Source of the DNA: Candidatus Rokuibacteriota bacterium | GTDB lineage: Bacteria > Methylomirabilota > Methylomirabilia > Rokubacteriales > CSP1-6 | Reading direction: 5' to 3' | Length of the DNA stretch: 9,887 nt | Assembly: GCA_016177555.1 (NCBI GenBank) | Contig: JACOVB010000367.1 | Location: 1-9,887 of the forward strand | Shown here: positions 1 through 6,654 of the stretch, one piece after another | How the letters are laid out: each line of letters begins with the position of its first letter | How positions within the stretch are numbered: position 1 is the stretch's first letter | Notes under the pieces: model-generated | Told to the model about the DNA's origin: nothing | Seen by the model: only the letters and a program-made list of their open reading frames with translations | Database searches by the model: none | Translations under genes and position numbers: made by a program

Positions 1-273
1 GGACAGCCCTGGCACGAGGAGATGATGATCCTGGCCTGGAAGCACCCGAACGTCTACGTCGAGACCTCGGCCCGACCGGCCAAGTTCTGGCCCCCCGAGT
101 TCATGGAGTTCGTCAAGGGCTGGGGCCAGGACAAGGTGATCTGGGCGACGGACTACCCGCTGGTCTCCTTCAAGCGGGCGCGCGAGGACGTGGACTCGGT
201 AGGCCTGCCCCTCGAGATCAAGAAGAAGCTCCTCCGGGACAATTTCCTCCGCGCGCTCAGGATGACGCGCTGA
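1..273 (+). CDS. Amidohydrolase-2 family metal-dependent hydrolase, C-terminal part
   Basis: The reading frame is open from the first base and ends at TGA 271-273, so only the last 90 residues are present. Visible hallmarks of the amidohydrolase-2 TIM-barrel family (PF04909; ACMSD and related decarboxylases or hydrolases) are the GQPWHEE stretch at the start, HPNVYVETSA at about fragment residues 15-24, and DKVIWATDYP, whose Asp (fragment residue 51) matches the C-terminal metal-ligand Asp of the usual GTDYP motif. The Gly of that motif is Ala here. The tail, with KKKLLRDNFLRAL, matches the usual last helix where the family has a conserved Asn. The protein is probably cytoplasmic and acts hydrolytically or as a decarboxylase on a carboxylated or ring-derived substrate, which cannot be told from this piece. 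The ligase gene begins 10 bases downstream, consistent with one operon. Confidence 0.88.
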   Translation, partial: GQPWHEEMMILAWKHPNVYVETSARPAKFWPPEFMEFVKGWGQDKVIWATDYPLVSFKRAREDVDSVGLPLEIKKKLLRDNFLRALRMTR

Positions 274-283
274 GGAGCCCGCC

Positions 284-1861
284 ATGATCCACCCCTACGC
301 CTACTACCTCGGGCGGGCCGCCGCCTGGCACCCGGAGGGGGTCGCCGTCATCGAGGGCGGCACGCGTCTGTCCTACCGGGAGCTGGACGCACGGGCGAGC
401 GCGCTCGGGCGGGCGCTGGTGGCGCTCGGGGTGGGGCAGGGCGATCGCGTGGCGGTGCTCCAGGCCAACACCCACCGCTTCATGGAGGCGCTGGCCGGGG
501 CCGCGCGCGCCGGGGCCGCCTTCGTGCCCATGCTCGGCATCCTCACCGAGGCGGAGCACGCCCACATGGTGGAGGACTCGGGGGCGCGGGTGCTCATCGC
601 GCCCACGGCGGCGCTCGGGACGCGCGCCCGCGCGCTGGCCAGCCGCGTGCCCGCCCTCAGCCAGCTCGTCTGCGTGGAGGGCGGCGAGGGGAGCCTCGAC
701 TACGAGCGCCTCCTGCGGGAGCACGCGGGACCGGCGCCTGTGGTGCGAGGCCAGGAGAGCGACATCGCCCAGATCCTCTACACCTCGGGGACGACCGGCC
801 GGTCCAAGGGGGTCGTCCACACCTATGCCTCCACCCAGGCCGCCATGGTCGCCTGGGTTGCCATCGCTTCCCGCCGGCCCGGGGATGTGGGGCTCCTCTA
901 CACGCCCATGAGCCATTTCGCCGCGCGGCTCATGGACTCGGGCTGGGTCGTCGGCAGCACCGCCGTCATCCTGCCGGCGCCCGATCCCGTGCAGACCTTC
1001 GCCGCCATCGAGGAGCACCGGGTCACGCACCTGCTCGCCATCCCCACCCTGCTCCAGCTCTTCCTCGGTCACCCGGAGATCGATCGGCACGACCTGGGCA
1101 GCCTCCGCTTCATCTGTTACGCCGCGGCGCCAGCGTCGGCTCCGCTCGTGAGGCGGGCCATCGAGCGCTTCGGCCCCATCCTGCACACGGGCTGGGGCGG
1201 GACCGAGGCCTATGGGCTCAACACCCACATGACTCCCGCCGAGCACCAGGCCGCGGTGGAAGGGCACGAGGAACGGCTCCTGTCCTGCGGGCGCGAGAGC
1301 ATCTTCGGCGGGCGAGTCCGGATCCTCGACGACGAGGGCCGGGACGTCCCGGTGGGCGAGGTCGGGGAGGCCTGCGTGAGGGCGCCGTGGATGATGGCGC
1401 GCTACTGGAACCTGCCCGAGCTCACGCGGGAGACGATCCGGGACGGATGGCTTCACTTCGGCGACCTGGCGCGGATGGACGCCGACGGCTACGTCTCTCT
1501 CGTGGACCGCAAGGGAGACATGATCATCACGGGCGGCTTCAACGTCTACCCGCGCGAGGTGGAGGAGGTCCTCTACCAGCATCCGGCCGTGCTCGAGGCC
1601 GCGGTGGTGGGCGTCCCGGACGAGAAGTGGGGAGAGGCCGTGAGGGCTGTCGTGGCGCTCCGCGAGGGGATGACGGTGGCGCCCGAGACGCTGCTGGCCT
1701 TCACCCGGGAGCGCCTCGCTCCGTTCAAGGTGCCGAAGGCCGTCGAGCTGCTCCCGGCTCTGCCCAAGACGCCCGTGGGGAAGATCTCGCGGCGCGACGT
1801 GAAGGCGCGCTACTGGGCGGGGCAGGAGCGGATGATCCATGGCGCCGGAGGCGCAGGATGA
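284..1861 (+). CDS. Acyl-CoA ligase (AMP-binding, ANL superfamily)
   Basis: A complete 525-residue ANL-superfamily enzyme that should activate a carboxylic acid with ATP, through an acyl-adenylate, to its CoA thioester in the cytoplasm. The phosphate loop YTSGTTGRSKG lies at about residues 166-176. The A5 motif is GWGGTEAYG. GDL with Asp394 and DRKGDMIITGGFNVYPREVE with Arg409 mark the adenylate-binding motif and hinge. The C-terminal catalytic lysine is in PVGKISRR (Lys500). Length is normal for the family (about 500-550). ATG 284 is preceded by GAGGA at 272-276. The stop overlaps the next start as ATGA. The acid used is unknown; the sequence resembles generic medium/long-chain or cyclic-acid ligases and I cannot choose between them. 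Its position beside an amidohydrolase and a citryl-CoA lyase-like gene fits a catabolic role. Confidence 0.95.
   Translation: MIHPYAYYLGRAAAWHPEGVAVIEGGTRLSYRELDARASALGRALVALGVGQGDRVAVLQANTHRFMEALAGAARAGAAFVPMLGILTEAEHAHMVEDSGARVLIAPTAALGTRARALASRVPALSQLVCVEGGEGSLDYERLLREHAGPAPVVRGQESDIAQILYTSGTTGRSKGVVHTYASTQAAMVAWVAIASRRPGDVGLLYTPMSHFAARLMDSGWVVGSTAVILPAPDPVQTFAAIEEHRVTHLLAIPTLLQLFLGHPEIDRHDLGSLRFICYAAAPASAPLVRRAIERFGPILHTGWGGTEAYGLNTHMTPAEHQAAVEGHEERLLSCGRESIFGGRVRILDDEGRDVPVGEVGEACVRAPWMMARYWNLPELTRETIRDGWLHFGDLARMDADGYVSLVDRKGDMIITGGFNVYPREVEEVLYQHPAVLEAAVVGVPDEKWGEAVRAVVALREGMTVAPETLLAFTRERLAPFKVPKAVELLPALPKTPVGKISRRDVKARYWAGQERMIHGAGGAG
1847..1851 (+). promoter_or_regulatory. Ribosome binding site for the citrate synthase-fold gene
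   Basis: GGAGG lies six bases before ATG 1858 and inside the end of the upstream ligase gene. It supports ATG 1858, which overlaps the ligase stop as ATGA, as the start and implies translational coupling. Confidence 0.65.
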
Positions 1862-2685
1862 GGCAAAGGCGGCGAGCCTGGGACGGCTACTGGACGACGA
1901 AGATCGGCTGGGCGGCCGAGGGCAAGATCATCGTCCGGGGCTATCGGGCCGAGGAGCTGATCCGGCACCTCGACTTCGCCGAGGCGGCGTACCTCGTCAT
2001 CCGCGGAGCGCTGCCGACGCGCGCTCAAGCCCGCGCCCTTGATGCGGTGCTCCGCTCGGGGCTTGACCAGGCCTTCATCAACTCCGCCGTCCCGCCGGCG
2101 CGCTTCGCCGCCTCGGCCGCGCCCGAGGCGCCCGCCGCGGCCATCGCCGCCGGGGTGATCGCCTTCGGCTCGGTGACGGGCTCGCCGCGTCAGTGCGCGG
2201 AGCTGCTCCTCGAGACGTGCCAGGCGATGACGCAGGAGGGCCTCGCGCTTCCCGCGATGGCCCGGCGGGTCGTGGAGGAGCATGCGAGGCGCGGGGCGAG
2301 GATCCCGGGGATCGGCCACCCGATGCACAAGGCGATCGAGCCCCGCGCCCGCGCGCTCCGCGAGGTCGCGGCGGGGCTCGGCGCCTGGGGCGCGCATGGG
2401 CTCCTGCTGGAGGCCATCGCCCGAGAGGCCCGCCGGCATCACGGCCGTCCGCTGCCGGTGAACCTCGCCGGCGCCATCGCCGCGGTGCTGAGCGAGATCG
2501 GCTTCGAGCCGCTGGAGATGGTGGGGCTCGCGGTGCTGAGCTATCTGCCTTCCCTCATCGCCCACACGGTGGAGGAGATCCGCGAGGGCGTGCCGCTCAG
2601 GATCATCCCCGAGGCCCTGGGCGCCCGCTATGCCGGGCCGGCCGAGAGGAGGCTCCCGGCCGGGGGCCGGCGAGGCCGCCGATGA
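1858..2685 (+). CDS. Citryl-CoA lyase/citrate synthase-fold protein with altered active site
   Basis: A 275-residue protein of the short citrate synthase superfamily (PF00285; citryl-CoA lyase-like, normally about 260-280 residues). The family N-terminus is recognisable: W-T-x-I around residues 11-16, then IIVRGYRAEELI. GIGHPMHK holds a His at residue 154, matching the citrate synthase His320 region. As I recall the consensus, two other active-site positions differ. The usual DHG reads DQA (Gln71) and the usual NVDG reads NLAG (Ala204 in place of the catalytic Asp). Canonical members cleave citryl-CoA to acetyl-CoA and oxaloacetate. With these changes that reaction is doubtful, and the protein may act on another acyl-CoA, be regulatory, or be inactive. 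It overlaps the ligase by four bases, suggesting that it works on the ligase product or in the same pathway. The C-terminus is Arg/Gly-rich after about residue 255. Confidence 0.85.
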   Translation: MRQRRRAWDGYWTTKIGWAAEGKIIVRGYRAEELIRHLDFAEAAYLVIRGALPTRAQARALDAVLRSGLDQAFINSAVPPARFAASAAPEAPAAAIAAGVIAFGSVTGSPRQCAELLLETCQAMTQEGLALPAMARRVVEEHARRGARIPGIGHPMHKAIEPRARALREVAAGLGAWGAHGLLLEAIAREARRHHGRPLPVNLAGAIAAVLSEIGFEPLEMVGLAVLSYLPSLIAHTVEEIREGVPLRIIPEALGARYAGPAERRLPAGGRRGRR

Positions 2686-2732
2686 CGCCCGGGGCGCGGT
2701 CACGGGCGGGAGAGCGCCTTCAACCACACCCG

Positions 2733-2739
2733 AAGGAGG
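2733..2739 (+). promoter_or_regulatory. Strong ribosome binding site of the TRAP binding-protein gene
   Basis: AAGGAGG is a near-perfect Shine-Dalgarno sequence. Two in-frame ATGs follow, at 2742 (two bases away, too close) and 2748 (eight bases away, good spacing), so it decides for 2748. It is the strongest such site in the window, which fits a binding protein made in excess over its membrane partners. Confidence 0.8.
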
Positions 2740-2747
2740 AAATGACC

Positions 2748-3797
2748 ATGTCCCTGAAAGGAAAGACGTTGTCCGTCGTTCTCGGCATGGCGGTCGCCAG
2801 CCTCTCCCTCGCGATGCCCGGGCAGGCGGGCGCCCAGCAGGCGCCGGTAGTGCTCAAGAAGGCGGACTACACGCCGCTCACCAACAGCCGCGCCCGGGTG
2901 TCCAAGTGGTGGGCGGAGGAGGTCGAGAAGCGCACTGTCGGGAAGGTGAAGATCGAGTACTTTCCCGCGGAGACCTTGCTCAAGGCCGCCGACATCTTCG
3001 AGGGGACGAGAAGCGGGGTGGCCGATATCGGCGTCTGGGTGCAGGCCTACAATCCGGCGGTGTCGCCGCTGTCGGCGCTCTTCACCTTGCCCGGCATCAG
3101 CCCGACCTTCAGGCCCGCCATCCGCGCCGTCAACGAGCTGGTCTACACGGGGGACTTCTCCCATTTCCGCGACGAGCTCAGGAAGCTCGGCGTGGAGCCG
3201 CTCTACTCCTGGGGCGTCGCGGATCAGGAGCTGATCTCGACCAAGTCCCTGCCGAACCTCGCCGCGCTCAAGGGGCTCAAGGTGCGGGTCATCGGGCGCG
3301 AGTGGCCGAAGCTCGTCAGCGCCCATGGCGGCACCCCCGTGGCCATGCCCTGGCCCGAGGTCTACGAGGCGCTGGCCCGCGGCACGCTGGATGCCAACGT
3401 GGGCTTCGTCACGGCCAACCGGGACTCCAAGCTCTACGAGGTGGCCAAGCACCACACGCGCATCCGGCTCGGCGCGCCCGCGGGCCCGCTGGCGATCATG
3501 AACAAGCAGGCCTGGGACCGGCTGCCCGCCGCGGCGCAGAAGGCGATGCGGGAGGTGGGCCGCGAATTCACCGAGCGCCTCGCCGACGTCTACGACAAGG
3601 AGGTCCAGGAGGCCGTGAAGGAGATGGAAGCCAAGGGCGTCCGCTTCTACGAGTGGTCGGCGGAGGACCGCGCGAAGCTTCAGGCCTCCATGGAGGGTGT
3701 ATGGGAAACCTGGGCCAAGGAGGCGGAGGCCAAGGGCATTCCCGGCCGCGAGGCCATGCGGCGCTACGTCGAGCTGCAGAAGAAGCACTCGCGCTGA
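2748..3797 (+). CDS. dctP: TRAP transporter periplasmic solute-binding protein, DctP family
   Basis: A 349-residue extracytoplasmic receptor of a tripartite ATP-independent periplasmic (TRAP) transporter. It should capture a carboxylate in the periplasm and deliver it to the membrane pair encoded next. A Sec signal peptide is clear: KGK at residues 4-6, a hydrophobic core at about 7-23, and likely cleavage after the AGA ending at residue 29. The mature part carries the family signature LKGLKVRVIG, with Arg180 matching the conserved arginine that pairs with the ligand carboxylate in DctP proteins, followed by MPWPEVYEALARGTLDANVG. Asn217 in that stretch may be the second ligand-contact residue, which is inference. 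The C-terminal helices are charged and amphipathic, as usual. A 62-base gap separates it from the preceding gene, so a promoter there is possible, but I see no defensible one. The ligand is not predictable beyond an organic acid. Confidence 0.94.
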   Translation: MSLKGKTLSVVLGMAVASLSLAMPGQAGAQQAPVVLKKADYTPLTNSRARVSKWWAEEVEKRTVGKVKIEYFPAETLLKAADIFEGTRSGVADIGVWVQAYNPAVSPLSALFTLPGISPTFRPAIRAVNELVYTGDFSHFRDELRKLGVEPLYSWGVADQELISTKSLPNLAALKGLKVRVIGREWPKLVSAHGGTPVAMPWPEVYEALARGTLDANVGFVTANRDSKLYEVAKHHTRIRLGAPAGPLAIMNKQAWDRLPAAAQKAMREVGREFTERLADVYDKEVQEAVKEMEAKGVRFYEWSAEDRAKLQASMEGVWETWAKEAEAKGIPGREAMRRYVELQKKHSR

Positions 3798-3803
3798 CGG
3801 GCC

Positions 3804-4424
3804 GTGACGACAACGGTCGGCGACAAGTCGGTGGGGGGGCGTGGGGGAGGAGCGGCGGGCGCTCCCCCCCACGTGGACAAGACCGCGCTGGATCGGGTGG
3901 AGGCCGCGCTCGGCGCCTGCTGGCGGGTGCTGGGCATGGGCGGCAACCTGGCGCTGCTCCTCATCATGTTCGGCGTCAGCGCCGATGCCATCCTGCGCTA
4001 CGCGCTGAACCGGCCCATCACGGGCACGCTCGAGGGCGTGGAGCTGCTCCTGGTCTTCGCGGTGTTCCTGAGTCTCGCGCGCACCCAGGCCGAGCGCGGC
4101 CACATCGCCGTCGGCATCCTCACCGAGCGCCTGGCAGGCCGGCCCCGCGCGGCGCTCGAGGCCCTGACCGCCCTCCTGGGCCTCCTGCTCTTCGGCGCCG
4201 TGAGCTGGGCCACAGGCGCCATGGCGCTCCGGAGCTGGCGGATGGGCGAGTACTCCGCCGGCCTCATCGCCTTCCCCATCTATCCGTCCCGGACCCTCGT
4301 GACCCTGGGCAGCCTTCTCCTTTGCCTCCAGCTCCTGCTGGAATTCGGCCGGGCCCTGGCGGCGCTCCTGGGGAGGGCGGCGGGCGCGCCTGCGGGGGTG
4401 CGGCCAGTCGAGGAGACGTCGTGA
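3804..4424 (+). CDS. dctQ: TRAP transporter small membrane subunit, DctQ family
   Basis: The small integral-membrane subunit of the TRAP transporter (up to 206 residues), with four predicted membrane segments: NLALLLIMFGVSADAILRY, GVELLLVFAVFLSLA, a segment around ALLGLLLFGAVSWATG, and TLVTLGSLLLCLQLLLEF. The loop RYALNRPITGTLEGVELL and the later QAERGHIAVGILTERL are typical of DctQ. The start is uncertain. GTG 3804 has no visible Shine-Dalgarno, and codons 1-23 (GGG GGG, GGA GGA, ACA, CGT) are unlike the GCC/GGC/CTC usage around them and coincide with a G7/C7 hairpin. GTG 3873, just after the hairpin, gives a 183-residue protein of more usual DctQ length. ATG 3936 is a third option. The end overlaps dctM as GTGA, so the two membrane subunits are probably translationally coupled. 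Confidence 0.9.
   Translation: MTTTVGDKSVGGRGGGAAGAPPHVDKTALDRVEAALGACWRVLGMGGNLALLLIMFGVSADAILRYALNRPITGTLEGVELLLVFAVFLSLARTQAERGHIAVGILTERLAGRPRAALEALTALLGLLLFGAVSWATGAMALRSWRMGEYSAGLIAFPIYPSRTLVTLGSLLLCLQLLLEFGRALAALLGRAAGAPAGVRPVEETS
3831..3872 (+). repeat. Inverted repeat (hairpin) at the dctP-dctQ boundary
   Basis: GTGGGGGGG at 3831-3839 and its exact reverse complement CCCCCCCAC at 3864-3872 flank a 24-base loop. A competing inner pairing is GGGGGAG at 3843-3849 with CTCCCCC at 3862-3868. The loop contains a Shine-Dalgarno-like GGAGGAG at 3846-3852. An alternative in-frame GTG start for dctQ lies directly after the right arm. No T-run follows, so it is not a standard terminator. It could lower membrane-subunit synthesis or protect dctP mRNA; both are inference. 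Confidence 0.6.
4410..4415 (+). promoter_or_regulatory. Ribosome binding site deciding the GTG start of dctM
   Basis: GAGGAG lies five bases before GTG 4421, and 17 bases before the alternative ATG 4433. It supports the GTG start, which overlaps the dctQ stop. Confidence 0.65.
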
Positions 4425-5725
4425 GCCCCGTGATGGTCGGGCTCCTGTCGCTCTCGGGTCTGCTGGCGCTCCTGCTGCTCGGCCTCCCCGTGGCCTTCAG
4501 CATGGCGCTGGTGGGCGTGGCCGGCCTCCTGGTGCTGGGCGGGCCCGGTCCGGCGCTCGGGCTCCTGGGGACAGTCCCGTACAGCACCGTGGCGAGCTTC
4601 AGCCTGGTGGTGATCCCGATGTTCGTCCTCATGGGGGAGCTGGTGGCGAGCGCCGGGCTCGCCCAGCGGGCCTACGCCACGGCGCGAGCCTGGCTCGGGC
4701 GCCTGCCCGGGGGGCTCGGCATGGCCGCCATCGGCGCCAGCACCTTCTTCGCGGCCGTCTCGGGCTCCAGCGTGGCGGCCACGGCCACCATGGGCCGGCT
4801 CTCCATCGCCGAGATGCGCCGTTACGGCTACGACGGCGGGCTCGCGGCGGGAACCGTGGCGGTGGCGGGAACGCTGGCCGCCCTCATCCCGCCCAGCGCC
4901 ATGGCCGTGTTCTACGCGCTCGTCACCGACCAGTCGGTGAGCAAGATGCTGATCGCCGGCGTGGGGCCGGGGATCGTCAGCGCCATGCTGTTCATGCTGA
5001 CCGCGTATGTCGTCGCCCGCCGCTACCCGCACCTGGCCCCCATCGTCGAGCAGCGGGTGGAATGGAAGGAGCGGATCGCCTCCCTCAAGACCATCGGGCC
5101 CTTCGGCGTCCTCATCCTCGTGGTCCTGGGCGGGATCTACTCGGGGCTCGTCACGGTGACCGAGGCCTCGGCCCTCGGCGCGCTGGCCGCCTTCCTCCTC
5201 CTGGCCGTCTCCCGCCAGCTCCGGTGGTCCGCGCTCCAGCAGGCCCTGTCGTCGTCGGTCAAGATCAGCTGCATGATCTACCTGATCATCATCGGCGGGC
5301 TCCTCTTCAGCCGCTTCCTCGCCTTCTCGGGAGTCCCCTTCGCCATGGTCCGCGCCATCCAGGGGCTCGACATCTCGCCGCTCGCGGTGGTGATCGTCAT
5401 GCTCCTGATCCTCACGGTGCTCGGCATGTTCATGGACCCGGTCGGGATGATCATGCTGACGCTGCCCTTCTTCTTCCCCGTGGTGAAGGCGCTGGGGGTG
5501 GACCCCATCTGGTTCGGGGTGCTGGTGGTGCTGCAGGCGGAGCTGGGAGTGATCACGCCGCCGGTCGGCGTGCATCTCTTCGTCGTGCGCCAGATCGTGC
5601 CCGACGTGCCGCTCGGCTTCCTCATCAGGGGGGCGCTGCCCTTCATGCTCTGCCAGTTCCTGGTGCTGGCGCTGGTGGCCGTCTTCCCCCCGATCGCGCT
5701 GTGGCTCCCGGGCAGGATGCGCTAG
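4421..5725 (+). CDS. dctM: TRAP transporter large membrane subunit, DctM family
   Basis: A 434-residue polytopic inner-membrane protein, the transport channel of the TRAP system, which imports the DctP-bound solute using an ion gradient. Length and hydrophobicity are those of DctM (about 425-435 residues, roughly 12 membrane segments). Family signatures are PMFVLMGELVASAGLA, SGSSVAATATMG (Ser114 to about 125), GTLAALIPPS (from Gly150), GMFMDPVGMIMLTLPFFFP, and GVITPPVGVHLFVV near the end. GTG 4421 is chosen as start because of the upstream GAGGAG and the 4-base overlap with dctQ. A much longer open frame extends upstream from here, but it runs through dctP and dctQ and is a high-GC artefact. 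The next gene starts two bases after the TAG, so transcription appears to continue. Confidence 0.95.
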   Translation: MSPVMVGLLSLSGLLALLLLGLPVAFSMALVGVAGLLVLGGPGPALGLLGTVPYSTVASFSLVVIPMFVLMGELVASAGLAQRAYATARAWLGRLPGGLGMAAIGASTFFAAVSGSSVAATATMGRLSIAEMRRYGYDGGLAAGTVAVAGTLAALIPPSAMAVFYALVTDQSVSKMLIAGVGPGIVSAMLFMLTAYVVARRYPHLAPIVEQRVEWKERIASLKTIGPFGVLILVVLGGIYSGLVTVTEASALGALAAFLLLAVSRQLRWSALQQALSSSVKISCMIYLIIIGGLLFSRFLAFSGVPFAMVRAIQGLDISPLAVVIVMLLILTVLGMFMDPVGMIMLTLPFFFPVVKALGVDPIWFGVLVVLQAELGVITPPVGVHLFVVRQIVPDVPLGFLIRGALPFMLCQFLVLALVAVFPPIALWLPGRMR

Positions 5726-5727
5726 CC

Positions 5728-5889
5728 ATGCTCGACTTCTCGTTCACTCCCGAGCAGGAGCGGCTCAGGCAGATGCTGCGGGCCTTCGCGCTCAGAGAGC
5801 TGCTCCCGCAGTACGCGCGCTGGGATCGGTTGCGCCAATACCCCATCTCCCGCCAGCTCCTGGGGCGGGAGTTCGCCCCCGAGATATGA
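5728..5889 (+). pseudogene. Acyl-CoA dehydrogenase N-terminal remnant
   Basis: A 53-codon frame from ATG 5728 to TGA 5887-5889. Its start, MLDFSFTPEQERLRQMLRAF followed by RELLPQYARWD, is the classic beginning of the acyl-CoA dehydrogenase N-terminal helical domain (FxFTxEQ, then an Fxxxxl-P-xxxxWD pattern). Normal enzymes have about 380 residues and need the middle and C-terminal domains for FAD and the catalytic Glu. Here similarity fades after about residue 44, a stop follows, and no continuation appears in any frame because the amidotransferase gene occupies the following bases. The simplest reading is a decayed gene whose bulk was deleted; a retained short protein cannot be excluded. Only a weak AGGA at 5714-5717 precedes it. 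Its TGA overlaps an ATG at 5886 that is probably not used. Confidence 0.7.
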
Positions 5890-5900
5890 CATCCCACCGG

Positions 5901-5905
5901 GGAGG
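5901..5905 (+). promoter_or_regulatory. Ribosome binding site of the glutamine amidotransferase gene
   Basis: GGAGG lies four bases before ATG 5910 and downstream of the competing ATG 5886. Together with the family-typical N-terminus at 5910, it argues for the later start. The spacing is slightly short. Confidence 0.6.
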
Positions 5906-5909
5906 AGAC

Positions 5910-6617
5910 ATGCGCGCGCTGGTCTTTCAGCATATCGGATGCGAGGGGCTCGGGCTTCTGGGCGACTTCTTCTCGAGCCGGGGCGTGAGTAGCCACCCGG
6001 TCTCGCTCTCGCGAGGCGAGGCGATCCCCGACCCCACTGACTTCGATTGCCTGGTCGTGCTCGGCGGGCCCATGAACGTGTACGAGGAGGAGCGCTACCC
6101 GTTCCTGGTTCCGGAGGACCGGGCGATCCGGCGCGCGGTGGCCGCCGGGTTGCCCTACCTCGGCTTCTGTCTCGGCGGCCAATTGCTCGCCAAGGCGCTG
6201 GATGCGCCGGTGACGGAGAACCCGGTGAAGGAGATCGGCTTCGACGAGGTGGCGCTGACGCCGGCCGGGCGTGAGGATCCGCTCTTTCGGGGAGTCGGTG
6301 ACCCGCTTCGTGTTTTCCAGTGGCACGGGGACAGCTTCGCCATCCCCGCGGGGGCCGAGCATCTCGCCTCCTCCGCGCGCTGCGCGCAGCAGGCCTTCCG
6401 CCACGGCCGCGCCGCCTACGCGCTCCAGTTCCACCTGGAGGTCACTCGCTCGATGGTGGAGGAGTGGCTCGCGACGTACGCGACGGAGGTGGCCGCGGAT
6501 GGCGTGGACGCGGCAGGGATCCTCGCCGAGGCCGACCGCAGGCTCGCGCTGATGGCGGATGCCGCCGGGCGCGTCTTCCAGAACTTTGTCGACGTGGTGG
6601 AGCGCGGTCGCTCATGA
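5910..6617 (+). CDS. Class I glutamine amidotransferase domain protein (GuaA-like GATase)
   Basis: A 235-residue stand-alone class I glutamine amidotransferase, a family that releases ammonia from glutamine or hydrolyses a gamma-glutamyl bond. MRALVFQHIGCEGLG is the usual first strand and loop. VVLGGPMNVYEEERYPFL is the oxyanion-side GGPM motif. The nucleophile elbow GFCLGGQ holds Cys87. The second half of the triad is in ALQFHLEVT, His175 and Glu177. All three catalytic residues are therefore present. Such proteins are often annotated as GMP synthase-like, but there is no synthetase (ATP pyrophosphatase) domain here and no partner gene in the window. A role in gamma-glutamylated amine or amino-acid breakdown is possible but unproven. 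ATG 5910 is preferred over ATG 5886, which would add eight atypical residues. Confidence 0.9.
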   Translation: MRALVFQHIGCEGLGLLGDFFSSRGVSSHPVSLSRGEAIPDPTDFDCLVVLGGPMNVYEEERYPFLVPEDRAIRRAVAAGLPYLGFCLGGQLLAKALDAPVTENPVKEIGFDEVALTPAGREDPLFRGVGDPLRVFQWHGDSFAIPAGAEHLASSARCAQQAFRHGRAAYALQFHLEVTRSMVEEWLATYATEVAADGVDAAGILAEADRRLALMADAAGRVFQNFVDVVERGRS

Positions 6618-6643
6618 GGTCAACGATGTGCATCGCGGGACAC

Positions 6644-6648
6644 GGAGG
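6644..6648 (+). promoter_or_regulatory. Ribosome binding site of the ABC binding-protein gene
   Basis: GGAGG lies six bases before ATG 6655, within the 37-base gap after the amidotransferase gene. It fixes the start just ahead of the signal peptide and rules out the longer open frame beginning at 6559. Confidence 0.75.
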
Positions 6649-6654
6649 ACAGTC

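Noticed and set aside
1190..1215. GWGGTE instead of YGxTE in the A5 motif of the first ligase
   Set aside because: Trp at this place is common among acyl-CoA synthetases, and the catalytic Thr-Glu pair is intact.
257..1840. Long minus-strand open frame (527 codons) opposite the first acyl-CoA ligase
   Set aside because: The + strand protein has all ANL motifs. The antisense translation is His/Arg/Gly/Pro-rich with no domain, as expected for the mirror frame of a high-GC gene. The same applies to the minus-strand frames at 2700-4103, 4280-5575, 6661-7755 and 8302-9885.
1387..1857. In-frame upstream extension of the citrate synthase-fold protein
   Set aside because: It overlaps the ligase in another frame and has no family similarity. 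ATG 1858 has a ribosome binding site and the proper N-terminus.
2630..4420. Very long + strand frame upstream of and continuous with dctM, suggesting a fusion protein
   Set aside because: The extension overlaps dctP and dctQ in another frame and is low-complexity Arg/Gly/Ala-rich. A Shine-Dalgarno and a family-typical N-terminus support starting at GTG 4421.
5886..5909. Earlier ATG for the amidotransferase overlapping the dehydrogenase remnant stop
   Set aside because: The strong GGAGG lies downstream of it, and the extra eight residues are not family-like. It remains a minor alternative.
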